Below, in pieces: positions 14,435 through 23,095 of a DNA stretch of 45,849 nucleotides. A program made the translations under genes and the position numbers. The notes below the pieces were generated by a model that did not search any database, was not told where the DNA came from, and saw nothing but the letters and a program-made list of their open reading frames with translations. The stretch is from a virus. The DNA lies in IMG/VR virus record IMGVR_UViG_3300031730_000191, positions 1 to 45,849 of that record. One strand, given 5' to 3'. Positions within the stretch are counted from its first letter, which is position 1, and each line of letters opens with the position of its first letter.

Positions 14435-16524
14435 CGCCGGCCGACTACGAAGCCCTTGGCTGGGCGCTGGTGCCCATTCCCGCCGGCACTAAGGGGCCGA
14501 ACACGAAGGGCTGGAACCTCGCAGAGAACTGCCGCCTACCGCCAGGTTGGGCGGGGAACGTCGGCCTAGCGCACGCATACAGCGGCACGGCGGCGCTGGA
14601 CCTGGACCGGCTAGGCGATGCGGCCGTGTACCTTAAAACACACAATATTGACCTAGATTGTCTATTACAGGCTACAAACGCCGTGCGGATCGACTCCGGG
14701 CGGCCCGATCGCGCGAAGCTACTGTATAAATGTCCAGTAGTGTTGCGGTCCATGAAACTGGCTAAGGGGGCGCTTGAGCTCCGTTGCGCGACGGCCGACG
14801 GACTGACGGTGCAAGACGTCCTGCCTCCATCCATACACCCTGAGACGGGCAAGCCGTACGTTTGGATTGGGGATCCGGCGAAGCTACCTACCATACCTAC
14901 CGAACTTTTAGCGCTGTGGCAGCGATTAGCAAATGCTAATGTAAACCGAGAGTTGACGGAATCCGCAAATAGCGAACGGCCATCGATCGAGGAACTGCGC
15001 CGACTGCTGGCCAAGCACAGCCCTAACGCGCCATATGAGGCGGAGGAGGGGGACTGCTTCCTATTCACGGGCATGGCCGTCAGCGACGCCACGGGCAACA
15101 GTGCCGAGGGCTTCGCGCTGTGGGATGAGTTCTTATGGCCAGGCGTCAAGTACGCCGAAGGTAAGCCGCATCTGCGCGCCCATTGGCGTAGCTTCAAGGC
15201 CGGCGGCGGGATCACTTGGGCATGGCTGAAGAAGGGCGTACCCGTCGACGCGTCGGACTTCTCGCTGCTGGCCGAGGTGGATGATATTTCGCTAGACGAT
15301 GACGAAATTACCCAACAGCCTGCCGTTGCGTTGGGTAACGCGCTGGCGCGCGACGCCAACGACTGGCCAGTCCTGCGCCGGAAGAAGAACGGGCGCATAG
15401 AATCCAATTACCTGAACATCCATAGCGCCGTCGCCTGTTCCTCATTCTGTCAAATGCATATCGGCTATGACACGTTCCGCGCGGAGCTCATGCAAGCGCC
15501 GGCCGGCTCCGAGCGCGGCCAGTTGCGCCCGTTCGCAGACAATCACTACGGCCAGCTGCGCCGGGCGCTCGAGCAGCGCGGCTTCTACTCCACCAGCGTG
15601 GATAACGTCCGCCAGGCCGTGGCAGAGGTCGGAGCGGCTAATACCTTTGACTCGGCGCAGGATTGGCTCGAAAGCCTGTCCCACGACGGCAGGGAACGCT
15701 GTGTGACGTTCCTAACTACCTACTTCGGGGCGCCGGACACCGACTACACGCGCGCTGTATCGCTGTACCTGTGGACGGCGCTTGCCGCGCGGGTGATGTC
15801 GCCAGGGTGCCAGGCTGACATGGCCGTGATCATGGTAAGCAGCCAGGGTGAGCGGAAGTCCACGGGTATCTCGAGCCTGGTGCCGCGGCCGGAACAGTTC
15901 GTAGAGTTGAACTTGGACGAAAGCGACGACGATCTAGCCAGGAAGATGTCCGGTTGCCTGATTGGTGAACTGGCGGAGCTCCGCGGCCTGGCTACCCGGG
16001 ACTTGGAGTCGATTAAGTCCTTCATTACCCGCAAACACGAAAAATGGGTGCCTAAGTACAAGGAATTCGCCAACACATACCCGCGGCGATTGATTTTCAT
16101 CGGCACGACGAACAAGCGTGAGTTCCTGGCCGACGAAACGGGCGAACGTAGGTTCTTACCCGTGGATGTGGTCAAGGCTAACCCGGAGGCTATACGTCGG
16201 GATCTTGAGCAACTGTGGGCCGAGGCCAGAGAACTATACGACGTGATCGGGATAGCTTGGCAGAGAGCCGAGGCGCTGGGTCGGATAGCCGTTAAGGCGT
16301 ACAAGGTTTCGGACGCGTGGGACGATTCCATAGCTATGTGGTGCGACGCACATTTGGACTGCGGGTTCACTACTACGGACGTCGCGACGGGCGCTCTTGG
16401 GATCGATGTGAAGCACGTAAACCGTGCGACAGAGATGCGCATTGCACGCGTGTTGACGGGTATCGGATATACCAAAAAGGCGGTCAAGGAACACGGGGTT
16501 TTTCGTCGGCTATGGTCATTATGA
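14431..16524 (+). CDS. Primase-helicase (Prim-Pol plus VapE-type ATPase)
   Basis: 697 residues in one chain. The N-terminal bifunctional primase/polymerase domain shows ALVPIPAGTKGP, then ALDLDRL with the metal-binding D-x-D (about residues 56-58). The middle resembles a primase C-terminal domain (PriCT-2: EELRRLLAKHSP, GDCFLFTGMAVSDATG). The C-terminal virulence-associated-E ATPase has Walker A SSQGERKSTG, a LIGELAEL Walker B and sensor region TTNKREFLADETGERRFLPV. It would unwind and prime DNA at the adjacent origin just downstream. ATGA overlap with the methyltransferase remnant. A perfect copy of the 16-bp site lies inside the gene. Confidence 0.9.
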   Translation: MTPADYEALGWALVPIPAGTKGPNTKGWNLAENCRLPPGWAGNVGLAHAYSGTAALDLDRLGDAAVYLKTHNIDLDCLLQATNAVRIDSGRPDRAKLLYKCPVVLRSMKLAKGALELRCATADGLTVQDVLPPSIHPETGKPYVWIGDPAKLPTIPTELLALWQRLANANVNRELTESANSERPSIEELRRLLAKHSPNAPYEAEEGDCFLFTGMAVSDATGNSAEGFALWDEFLWPGVKYAEGKPHLRAHWRSFKAGGGITWAWLKKGVPVDASDFSLLAEVDDISLDDDEITQQPAVALGNALARDANDWPVLRRKKNGRIESNYLNIHSAVACSSFCQMHIGYDTFRAELMQAPAGSERGQLRPFADNHYGQLRRALEQRGFYSTSVDNVRQAVAEVGAANTFDSAQDWLESLSHDGRERCVTFLTTYFGAPDTDYTRAVSLYLWTALAARVMSPGCQADMAVIMVSSQGERKSTGISSLVPRPEQFVELNLDESDDDLARKMSGCLIGELAELRGLATRDLESIKSFITRKHEKWVPKYKEFANTYPRRLIFIGTTNKREFLADETGERRFLPVDVVKANPEAIRRDLEQLWAEARELYDVIGIAWQRAEALGRIAVKAYKVSDAWDDSIAMWCDAHLDCGFTTTDVATGALGIDVKHVNRATEMRIARVLTGIGYTKKAVKEHGVFRRLWSL
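14925..14940 (+). promoter_or_regulatory. Dispersed 16-bp palindrome, perfect copy inside the primase gene
   Basis: ATTAGCAAATGCTAAT: both seven-base arms perfect around AA. It lies in coding sequence for LANANV, far from any gene start, which argues against an ordinary promoter operator. Confidence 0.8.
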
Positions 16525-16532
16525 GGGGCGGC

Positions 16533-16746
16533 GGTTGCAACCTTTTTCTGAGGTTGCAACTAGGTTGCAACCGCGTTGATTTAAAACAGGAAATCGGTCA
16601 AAAGTTGCAACCTCCCAAGGTTTCTCCGAACCTTTACATGAAAAATATCTGTGGATAAGTCGAACCGAATCTGTGGATAAGTGGCACCCCCTGGCCGGTA
16701 TGGGAATTCGTGGGAGAGGTTGGGAAATGCATTCGAGGTTGCAACT
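16533..16746 (+). repeat. Five TTGCAA-centred iterons
   Basis: GGTTGCAACC (16533), AGGTTGCAACT (16551), GGTTGCAACC (16563), AGTTGCAACCT (16603) and AGGTTGCAACT (16736). Each is a palindrome centred on TTGCAA with flanking G/C variation. The first three are closely spaced at 18-19 and 11-12 bases; the last is separated from the others by the DnaA boxes. Confidence 0.85.
16650..16680 (+). other. Two perfect DnaA boxes
   Basis: TGTGGATAA at 16650-16658 and again at 16672-16680, both in the same orientation, are exact reverse complements of the TTATCCACA consensus. Centre spacing is 22 bases, about two helical turns, so two host DnaA molecules could bind the same face. Confidence 0.8.
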
Positions 16747-16783
16747 TTTTGGTCGGAATTTAACGTAATAGAGGAAGTGTTAA

Positions 16784-17185
16784 ATGGGTTTTCAGCGCAA
16801 AAAAGAGACTTCGAAAACGTACGAAACCGTCGACCGTTGGGCACGCTGGGCGCGTAACGGTTCGGGGGGTGTTCAGGGTTGGTCGACCAGTTCGGCAAGC
16901 CACCGATTGGCAGAGCAGCATCGGACTGGCGTTCGGTATGAGCCGGGTTTCATTTCTAACTACATGGATCCGGAGACGGCCGCGGTTGATCGGGTCGTCA
17001 CGGGATTACCCGAACCGCTTAAGGGCGTGCTAATGGCGGAGTTCTTCACGTATGGGGTTGTGGAGATTCGAGCCAAGAAGGTCGGCCTAGGAAAGCGGCG
17101 GTTCTTTGAACTGCTCGACTCGGCGTTGCTTGTCGTGGGTGCTAGATTAGCAAATGCTATTGACAGCGCACATGGAAGTCGCTAA
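16784..17185 (+). CDS. Antitermination protein Q-like
   Basis: 133 residues. The layout matches phage antitermination Q-type proteins: an early W-A-R-W-A-R helix (VDRWARWARNGSGG), a middle D-P-E-T-A-A-V-D-R-V-V segment, and a C-terminal helix-turn-helix-like part (KKVGLGKRRFFELLDSALLVVGARL). GAGGAAG precedes the ATG. It lies between the origin and the late genes, the expected place for a late-gene activator. A hairpin that could be its target terminator follows 82 bases downstream. A copy of the dispersed site overlaps its 3' end. Confidence 0.65.
   Translation: MGFQRKKETSKTYETVDRWARWARNGSGGVQGWSTSSASHRLAEQHRTGVRYEPGFISNYMDPETAAVDRVVTGLPEPLKGVLMAEFFTYGVVEIRAKKVGLGKRRFFELLDSALLVVGARLANAIDSAHGSR
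17146..17161 (+). promoter_or_regulatory. Dispersed 16-bp site, one mismatch
   Basis: ATTAGCAAATGCTATT, near the 3' end of the Q-like gene; one arm base altered. AA centre on the coding strand. Confidence 0.75.
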
Positions 17186-17266
17186 TGTCGCCACACTGCC
17201 GCGATTCACGTTCTAACCCTCGACGTCGGATCCCGTGCAGCTTAAACACGCGTTCCGCGTTGTTTT

Positions 17267-17292
17267 CCGCACCATCGGTGCGGCTTTATAAT
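17267..17292 (+). terminator. Hairpin after the Q-like gene, possible Q-regulated terminator
   Basis: CCGCACC, loop ATC, GGTGCGG, then CTTTATAAT: a perfect seven-base-pair stem with a weak T tract. TATAAT at 17287 matches a -10 box exactly, but no -35 is seen at the right distance. The element ends at the HNH start codon, so it may work as a terminator relieved by the Q-like protein or as a late promoter region. Confidence 0.5.
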
Positions 17293-17632
17293 GAACCACA
17301 TGCCAGCACGCATACCCACGCATAGGCCGTTAGGCGCTCGTACAGAGTTGGCGCGTCAGCGTGTGGTGAACAGCCGTCGTGCTGGCTCGAGCACTGCTCT
17401 AGGGTATGGCCGGCTATGGCAACGCATACGCGCTGCTGTGTTGGCCATGCATCCTATGTGTGTGCTGTGCTTGGCTATGGGTGTGCGCACTGTGGCTACT
17501 GAGGTAGACCACATAGATGGGTGCAGCACGAACAATGCTAACTCTAACCTACGCCCACTGTGCTGCCCGTGTCACTCGAGGCGCACTGCATCGGATCAAT
17601 CTTTCGGTAGACTTATCAATCGATCTAAATAA
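17291..17632 (+). CDS. HNH endonuclease beside the terminase
   Basis: 113 residues. Motifs: C-V-L-C near residue 57, EVDHIDG (HNH His pair), NLRPLCCPCHSRRT (Asn, His and second Cys pair). HNH proteins directly upstream of P27-type small terminases (as in HK97, gp74) assist terminase in cos cleavage and head morphogenesis, so a packaging role is more likely than homing. Codon use (many GGCTATGG/GTGCTGTG-type runs) differs from the neighbours. No ribosome-binding site is visible ahead of the ATG; MPAR nine bases on is an alternative start. Confidence 0.85.
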   Translation: MNHMPARIPTHRPLGARTELARQRVVNSRRAGSSTALGYGRLWQRIRAAVLAMHPMCVLCLAMGVRTVATEVDHIDGCSTNNANSNLRPLCCPCHSRRTASDQSFGRLINRSK

Positions 17633-17644
17633 ATGATAGGTTAC

Positions 17645-17681
17645 GTTGCTTTCATGCAACATGGTGTTGCGTCAAAGCAAC
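17645..17681. repeat. Long inverted repeat upstream of the small terminase, cos candidate
   Basis: GTTGCTTTCATGCAACA and TGTTGCGTCAAAGCAAC are 17-base arms with two mismatches around TGG. There is no T tract, so it is a poor terminator. The place (between HNH and small terminase genes, in a 182-base gap) is where cos or pac sites usually lie. The GCAAC/GTTGC elements recall the origin iterons. The rest of the gap to 17814 shows no gene and no clear promoter. Confidence 0.55.
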
Positions 17682-17814
17682 ACACACCCCCTATCCAGTG
17701 CTAAACTATGAGCCAAATTCACGTCGAACGCGCGTTTGTGGAATATTTTACACAGTCAAAAGTCAGTGTCTGGACATCCATACAGTAGTTTTTCGGGATC
17801 AATCAAGAATTTAG

Positions 17815-18255
17815 ATGCGTACAGGCAGGCCACCGAAGACCGCAAAGGCGCTAGATCTGGCCGGCGCGACCCGCGCAGACCGTCCGCGTAAAGAGCAGGC
17901 AAACTTCACGCCATTGCAGTACGTGCCCGACGTTCCGAAGTGGATCGAAGGCGACGAACTGGCCGCAGCCGAGTGGCGCAGGCTTGCTCCCCTGCTAGTC
18001 GCGGACAACGCGCTGGCCGAGAAGGACATTCAGACGCTGGCGCATCTGTGCGTCACGCAAAGCCGAATCATGCGGAACTTCCGCGGCGATACAGACATTG
18101 ACGGCGAGCCGATCAGCGCAGCCGGGTGCCACACGACGTACATTAAGTACGCATCTGCACTCGGCCTTGCCTCCGGCTGGCGTGCGAGGGTGCCAGTAAG
18201 TGAAAAGAGTAAGCCGGAAAACCCGTTCGAAGGGCTCAAGCAGTTCGCCAACTGA
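17815..18255 (+). CDS. terS: Terminase small subunit, P27 family
   Basis: 146 residues. Starts MRTGRPPKTAKALDLAG, the P27-type N terminus, and continues with VPKWIEGDELAAAEWRRLAPLL and ALAEKDIQTLAHLCVTQSR, the family's helical core. It binds the packaging-start DNA and loads the large subunit. Only a weak AAGA is seen upstream of the ATG. The 3' end overlaps the large-terminase frame by 56 bases. Confidence 0.9.
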   Translation: MRTGRPPKTAKALDLAGATRADRPRKEQANFTPLQYVPDVPKWIEGDELAAAEWRRLAPLLVADNALAEKDIQTLAHLCVTQSRIMRNFRGDTDIDGEPISAAGCHTTYIKYASALGLASGWRARVPVSEKSKPENPFEGLKQFAN

Positions 18256-19939
18256 TTTTGTTGCCGTAGCAAAGGCTTACGCCGCCGAGGCTGTGGCCGA
18301 CGTCAAAGGCGTACGGCATGGCAAGTTCTTCCGATTGGGCGCACAGCGTTTCCTTTCGGACTTGAAATTAGCAAATGCTAAAGGCGCGCCGTTCACGTTC
18401 TCGCCGGCATGGGCTAACCGGGCGTGCCGGTTCCTCGAGTGTCTGCCGCACGTCGAAGGTAAGTGGGATACGCCGACGATCGTTCTACACCCGGCGCACG
18501 TCTTCTTCGTTGTGAACTTGTTCGGATTCCGATCGCCGGATGGCGCGGTCCGTCGCTTCACTTCGGCGCTGCTGGCGACCGCGCGTAAGAACGCGAAGAG
18601 CACAATATCCGGGGGTATCGCGCTGGCGTGCTTGTGTCTCGAGGACGAACAAGGCGCGCAGGTTATCAGCGCAGCGACGACGGGTAGCCAGGCGCGGATC
18701 ATATTCAACGTTGCCAAGCGAATGGTTGAGAAGACCAGCGCACTGCGCGACACGTTCACGCTCGAGCCGCTGGCTAACGCAATTGTGCGGCACGAAATCG
18801 GCGGGGTGTGCAAGCCGATCAACGCCAAGGCGTCGACGCAGGACGGGCTTAACCCGTCGGTGTGTGCGTTGGATGAGATACACGCACACAAAGATCATGA
18901 CCTTTTAAACGTGCTCCGGTCAGCCGCAGGCGCTCGACGGGCACCCCTATTTCTGTACACGACAACCGAGGGTTACGAGAACCCGGGGCCGTGGGCTGAG
19001 CTCCGCTCCTACTCACAGCAATTGCTGCAGGGTCTAGTCGAGGGTCAGCACTTCCTGGCGTGCTTCTTCGCTGTCGACGACAAAGACGACGACTTCGACG
19101 AAGCCACGTGGATCAAGGCTAACCCCTTGATGAGTGTCAATCCGCATCTGGCCAGCGAGATACGCAAGGAAGCAGCCGAGGCGCGATCGATGCCCGGTCG
19201 CCTGGCCGAGTTTCGTATCAAGAGACTGAACCGACGCGCGGCCAGTGCTGAAGCGTGGGTGAACCTGACGAAGTGGAACAAAGGTAACAAGCCTGTCGAC
19301 CTGGACGCGCTACAGGGATTGCCGTGTTGGGGCGGCCTTGACCTGGCTAGCACGACGGACATGTGCGCATTCCGCCTCCTATGGCAGCGCGGAGATGAGT
19401 TTTACACGTGGGGCCGCTACTGGCTGCCGGAAGACGCTGTGAAACGGGCCAAGGCGAAGGGGAATCAGACCTATTCCAGCTGGAGCGAGTCCGGATTACT
19501 CACCTTGACGCAAGGCGAAGTGACCGACTACGACCAGATAGAACGAGAAATACTGGCCGATTATCAGCGCTTTTTGCCGTCAAAGATCGCGTTTGACCCG
19601 TGGAACGCGCAGCAAATGGCCAACAACTTGGTAGCAGCGGGTGTGCCGATGGAGCAATTCATACAAGGCACGCGCAGTTACCACCCTGCTATGCAGAATT
19701 TCGAAACAATTTACACGTCGGGAAAGTTAGCCCACGCGGGCAACCCGGTCCTTACGTGGAACATGGCGAACCTAGTGGCACGAAAAGACGTCAACGAGAA
19801 CTTGGCGCCGAGCCGCAAGGCCAGCGCGGGAAAGATCGATGGCGCCGTGGCGCTAATCATGGCGTGCGGGCTGCAGGAGCTCGGCGGCGACGGTCTCGGC
19901 GATGAAGCGGGCTTTTATAGCCAGCCGGCGGTCGGCTAA
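18200..19939 (+). CDS. terL: Terminase large subunit
   Basis: 579 residues if the GTG at 18200 is used; a start closer to the end of the small-subunit gene is possible because the first 20 residues look low-complexity. ATPase: Walker A ATARKNAKSTISGG, Walker B VCALDEIHA, coupling motif TTTEGY. Nuclease domain: GGLDLASTTDM, KIAFDPWN and KIDGAVALIMA carry the three acidic metal ligands. It translocates DNA into the prohead and cuts it. HK97-like family; partners are the small subunit, HNH protein and portal. A copy of the dispersed site lies at 18367. Confidence 0.95.
   Translation: MKRVSRKTRSKGSSSSPTDFVAVAKAYAAEAVADVKGVRHGKFFRLGAQRFLSDLKLANAKGAPFTFSPAWANRACRFLECLPHVEGKWDTPTIVLHPAHVFFVVNLFGFRSPDGAVRRFTSALLATARKNAKSTISGGIALACLCLEDEQGAQVISAATTGSQARIIFNVAKRMVEKTSALRDTFTLEPLANAIVRHEIGGVCKPINAKASTQDGLNPSVCALDEIHAHKDHDLLNVLRSAAGARRAPLFLYTTTEGYENPGPWAELRSYSQQLLQGLVEGQHFLACFFAVDDKDDDFDEATWIKANPLMSVNPHLASEIRKEAAEARSMPGRLAEFRIKRLNRRAASAEAWVNLTKWNKGNKPVDLDALQGLPCWGGLDLASTTDMCAFRLLWQRGDEFYTWGRYWLPEDAVKRAKAKGNQTYSSWSESGLLTLTQGEVTDYDQIEREILADYQRFLPSKIAFDPWNAQQMANNLVAAGVPMEQFIQGTRSYHPAMQNFETIYTSGKLAHAGNPVLTWNMANLVARKDVNENLAPSRKASAGKIDGAVALIMACGLQELGGDGLGDEAGFYSQPAVG
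18367..18382 (+). promoter_or_regulatory. Dispersed 16-bp site inside the large-terminase gene
   Basis: ATTAGCAAATGCTAAA: 15 of 16 consensus bases, in coding sequence (KLANAK). AA centre on the coding strand. Confidence 0.75.
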
Positions 19940-21267
19940 TGGCGGCCGGTCGCAAAATGATCACCCGGGCTATAAAGAGCTCGGTTGACACAGCTGTCAA
20001 CACGATTTTCACGTGGTTCGGCATTCCGCTCGACTCGGTAGCCGGCGGACAGGTCGCACAGCACTGGTCGGCGCAGAGTCGCACGACTGGCCAGGTGCTA
20101 ACGGTCCAGGAAAGCGAGAAATTGTCGGCCGTTTGGGCTTGCGTGCGCCTGATTTCGGGCACGATCGCCAGTCTGCCGCTGCGTGTGTACCAGATAAACC
20201 CGTCGGACGGGTCGCACATCGCGCTTCCGCAGCACCAGATACAGCCGATTATCGGACGAAATCCGAATCGGGACATGACGGCTAACCAGTTTTGGGAAGT
20301 CATGTTGCGGTCAATGCTGCTATGGGGCGACGGTTTTGCCGAGGTTCAGCGCATCGGATCGCGCGTAATCTCGCTCAAATACCTGCTTCCGCAGCGTTTG
20401 ACGCGAAATATGCTGTTTGATGGGTCGATTCAATACCTTTACACCGATTTCGACGCCAAACAGTACCAGATTGACGAAAAGAACCTACTTCGCATCCCTG
20501 GCATAACGGACGACGGGCGCAACGGCCTGTCAGTAATTGCGTACATGGCCGACGTGCTCGGCATGGCACGCGCCGGCGGGGAAGCGGCCGGCAAGCTGTT
20601 CGAAAACGGCATGAGGCCGTCCGGGACGCTGCAAGTCGACAAATTCCTGACCAAAGACCAGCGCGAAGACGTTAAGGCGAACATTCTGCCGAACTTCAGC
20701 GGTTCGGGTAACGCAGGCAAGACGCTGGTACTTGAGGGCGGCATGACGTGGCAGTCACTCGGCATTCCGCCGGGTGATATGGAGCTACTCGCTAGCCGCA
20801 AATTCAACGTCGAGGAAATTTGCCGCTGGTTTTCGGTGCCGCCGAACATGGTCGGCCTTGCGCAGACATCCAATTACGGAACCGGGATCGAGCAGCAAAC
20901 GCTTGGTTTCCTCATGTTCTGTCTGCAGCCGTGGCTTACGCGCGTAGAGCAGGCCGTGGCGCGGCGCCTGATTGGGCCGGCCGAGCAGGACGCGATCGGC
21001 GTGGAGTTCGACACGGACCGGCTCATGCGCGCGGATAGCGCCGGCCGCGGCGCGTACTACACGGCCATGGCGAACAACGGAATTTTTACCCGCAACGAGA
21101 TACGCCGCAAGGAACGCCTTGCCGACGTCGACGGGGGAGACGAACTGACAGTGCCCGCCATGCTGACGCTGTTGTCCAAGGTCGGCGAAGCGCCAGCGCC
21201 ACCGGGCGCTGGGTTGCCGTCACAGCCCGATGAGCCGGCCGCAGCGCCGGGAGAAACGCCTAAATGA
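19939..21267 (+). CDS. Portal protein, HK97 type
   Basis: 442 residues. Family pattern: SAVWACVRLISGTIASLPLRVYQ near residue 55, then MLLWGDGFAEVQR, and RKFNVEEICRWFSVPPNMVGL, followed by EQQTLGFLMFCLQPWLTRVEQA. Twelve copies form the DNA channel at one capsid vertex. The C terminus is Pro/Ala-rich. The start codon overlaps the terminase stop (TAATG) and the stop overlaps the protease start. Confidence 0.95.
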   Translation: MAAGRKMITRAIKSSVDTAVNTIFTWFGIPLDSVAGGQVAQHWSAQSRTTGQVLTVQESEKLSAVWACVRLISGTIASLPLRVYQINPSDGSHIALPQHQIQPIIGRNPNRDMTANQFWEVMLRSMLLWGDGFAEVQRIGSRVISLKYLLPQRLTRNMLFDGSIQYLYTDFDAKQYQIDEKNLLRIPGITDDGRNGLSVIAYMADVLGMARAGGEAAGKLFENGMRPSGTLQVDKFLTKDQREDVKANILPNFSGSGNAGKTLVLEGGMTWQSLGIPPGDMELLASRKFNVEEICRWFSVPPNMVGLAQTSNYGTGIEQQTLGFLMFCLQPWLTRVEQAVARRLIGPAEQDAIGVEFDTDRLMRADSAGRGAYYTAMANNGIFTRNEIRRKERLADVDGGDELTVPAMLTLLSKVGEAPAPPGAGLPSQPDEPAAAPGETPK

Positions 21268-21920
21268 AAATGAACCGGAAGTCCTTTGCGTTCGAAATGA
21301 AAGCCGCGGGCGACGAGTCCGGCACATTCGAGGGCTACGGAAACGTCTTCGGCGTGCTCGACAGCTACGACGAGATTGTGGCGCCGGGCGCGTTCACGCA
21401 GTCACTGGCTGCAACGGCCGCAGCGGGCCGCACGATCCCGGTGCTGTGGCAGCACAACATGTCCGCGCCCATCGGCGTGTATACGTCGGTGACTGAGGAC
21501 CACGTGGGCCTGAAGGTCGCCGGGCAACTGGCCGTTCCGCAGGTCCAGCAAGCCAACGAAGCGCTGGCATTGATGAAAATGCGGGCCATCACGGATATGT
21601 CGATCGGGTACTACGTCCGCGACTCATCCTACGATGAAACGACGGGGATACGCACCCTGAAGCAAGTAGATTTAGTCGAGGTCAGCCTGGTCACCTTGGG
21701 CGCATGCCCGACTGCTCAGATTAGCGCCGTCAAAGCGCGGATCGACGCCGGCGACTTCCTCACTTTACGGGAATTCGAAGAGTTACTGCGGGAGCAGGGC
21801 TATTCGAAGGCCGCAGCCGCGCGCATAGCCGAGCGCGGATACAAATCGTTTGCAGCTGAGGACAGCGCAGACAAGACGGCAGCGGAACTTCTCAAAACCA
21901 TCAATCAAATTTGGAGTTAA
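21264..21920 (+). CDS. Prohead (capsid maturation) protease, HK97 type
   Basis: 218 residues of the U35/S78-type protease family: FEGYGNVFGVLDSYDEIVAPGAF, then VLWQHNMSAPIG with the catalytic His, and the Ser-containing ITDMSIGYYV. It cuts the scaffold-like delta domain from the capsid protein during maturation. The C-terminal third is a basic/helical targeting region. Overlaps the portal stop by four bases. Confidence 0.95.
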   Translation: MKMNRKSFAFEMKAAGDESGTFEGYGNVFGVLDSYDEIVAPGAFTQSLAATAAAGRTIPVLWQHNMSAPIGVYTSVTEDHVGLKVAGQLAVPQVQQANEALALMKMRAITDMSIGYYVRDSSYDETTGIRTLKQVDLVEVSLVTLGACPTAQISAVKARIDAGDFLTLREFEELLREQGYSKAAAARIAERGYKSFAAEDSADKTAAELLKTINQIWS

Positions 21921-21924
21921 TTCA

Positions 21925-23088
21925 ATGAATGAAGCAGAAATGAAAGCCGTTAGCGACAAGCTGGCGGAGATTAAGAGCGACGTGCTCAAGGCCGCCGAAC
22001 AGGCCGCCAAGAATCACGGCGACCTGACCACGTCCACAAAGGCGGATATCGACCAGCTTCTGGCGACTCAGAACGAGCTCAAGGGCCGTCTTGCGGCAGC
22101 CGAGCAGGAAATCGTCGCGCGAACCGCGGCGGCCGGTGCACAGCCGGTTCGCGTCAAGTCGATCGGTGAGCAGTTCGTCGAGTCCGAGCAGGTCAAAGCC
22201 CTTGGCGGCAAGATCATGCGCGGTCAGAACGTGTTCGTGAACGTCAAGACGGCGAACGTGACCGGCGACCTGGCGTCGCGGATCATCCTTCCCGAGCGTC
22301 TCCCGAGCTTGCCGCGTTTGCGTCGGCGCTTGTTCCTGCGCGACATTATCGCGTCCGGTACGACTCAGTCGAACCTGCTCGAGTACGTGCGCGAGACGGG
22401 CTTCACCAATGCAGCCGATCCGGTAACGGAAGGCACACTGAAGCCGCGGTCGACTTTGACGTATGACCTGGTGAGCACTGGCGTGAAGACGCTGGCGCAC
22501 ATCTACAAGGCGTCCAAGCAGATCCTGGCGGACTTCGGCCAGCTGGCTTCCGACATCAACAATGAGATGACCTACGGCCTCAAGCTGGTGGAAGAGACTC
22601 AGATGTTGAGCGGCAGCGGCACGGGTGCCAACCTCTTGGGCATCATCCCGCAAGCGTCGGCCTACAGCGCTGCCTACACTCCGGCCAGCCCGCAGAACAT
22701 CGACACTCTGCGCCTTGCGATTCTGCAAGCCGAGTTGGCGCTGTTGCCGGCTGACGCGATTGTGCTGCATCCGACCGACTGGTCCAAGATCGAAACGACC
22801 AAGGACAGCCAGGGCCGTTACATCTTCGCCAACCCGGTCGGTGGTGTGGCGCCTCCGAGCCTGTGGGGCTTGGACGTGGTGCCGACTCAGGCGATGACTG
22901 CCGGTCAGTTCCTGACGGGCGGATTCGCGTCTGCCGCGACCGTTTATGACCGCGAGGACATGAACGTGCAGATTGCGACGCAGAACGAAGACGACTTCGT
23001 GAAGAACATGATCACCATCCGATGCGAAGAGCGTCTTGCGTTGGTCGTGAAGCGTCCGGAAGCGTTCATCTACGGCGCGTTCATCTAA
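21925..23088 (+). CDS. Major capsid protein, HK97 fold
   Basis: 387 residues. The first 70 or so are a charged coiled coil (MNEAEMKAVSDKLAEIKSD..., the delta/scaffold domain) followed by AAAGAQPVRVKSIGEQF, near which the maturation cut is expected. The rest has the HK97 pattern: LRDIIASGTTQSNLLEYV, AHIYKASKQIL, ALLPADAIVLHPTDW, and a C-terminal RCEERLALVVKRPEAFI. GGAG eight bases upstream fixes the start. A dispersed site and an intrinsic terminator follow it, separating capsid production from the downstream genes. Confidence 0.95.
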   Translation: MNEAEMKAVSDKLAEIKSDVLKAAEQAAKNHGDLTTSTKADIDQLLATQNELKGRLAAAEQEIVARTAAAGAQPVRVKSIGEQFVESEQVKALGGKIMRGQNVFVNVKTANVTGDLASRIILPERLPSLPRLRRRLFLRDIIASGTTQSNLLEYVRETGFTNAADPVTEGTLKPRSTLTYDLVSTGVKTLAHIYKASKQILADFGQLASDINNEMTYGLKLVEETQMLSGSGTGANLLGIIPQASAYSAAYTPASPQNIDTLRLAILQAELALLPADAIVLHPTDWSKIETTKDSQGRYIFANPVGGVAPPSLWGLDVVPTQAMTAGQFLTGGFASAATVYDREDMNVQIATQNEDDFVKNMITIRCEERLALVVKRPEAFIYGAFI

Positions 23089-23095
23089 GCCGAGG

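Larger units (their letters stand above)
16525..16783 (+). other. Probable replication origin
   Basis: A 259-base gene-free stretch directly after the primase-helicase. It holds five TTGCAA-centred iterons, two perfect DnaA boxes, and AT-rich segments (TTTAAAACAGGAAA near 16580, ACATGAAAAATATCT near 16637). The combination of iterons, DnaA boxes and AT-rich DNA next to the initiator-type primase gene is what plasmid and phage theta origins look like. The iteron-binding protein is not identified; the primase-helicase is the obvious candidate. Confidence 0.75.

Noticed and set aside
14445-16559. Long minus-strand open frames opposite the primase-helicase
   Set aside because: The plus strand carries a complete multi-domain enzyme with conserved motifs; the antisense frames have Ser/Arg-rich shadow composition.
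17186-17323. Small open frame between the Q-like and HNH genes
   Set aside because: No ribosome-binding site, Arg/Ser/His-rich shadow-like product, and it runs through the hairpin and the HNH start in another frame.
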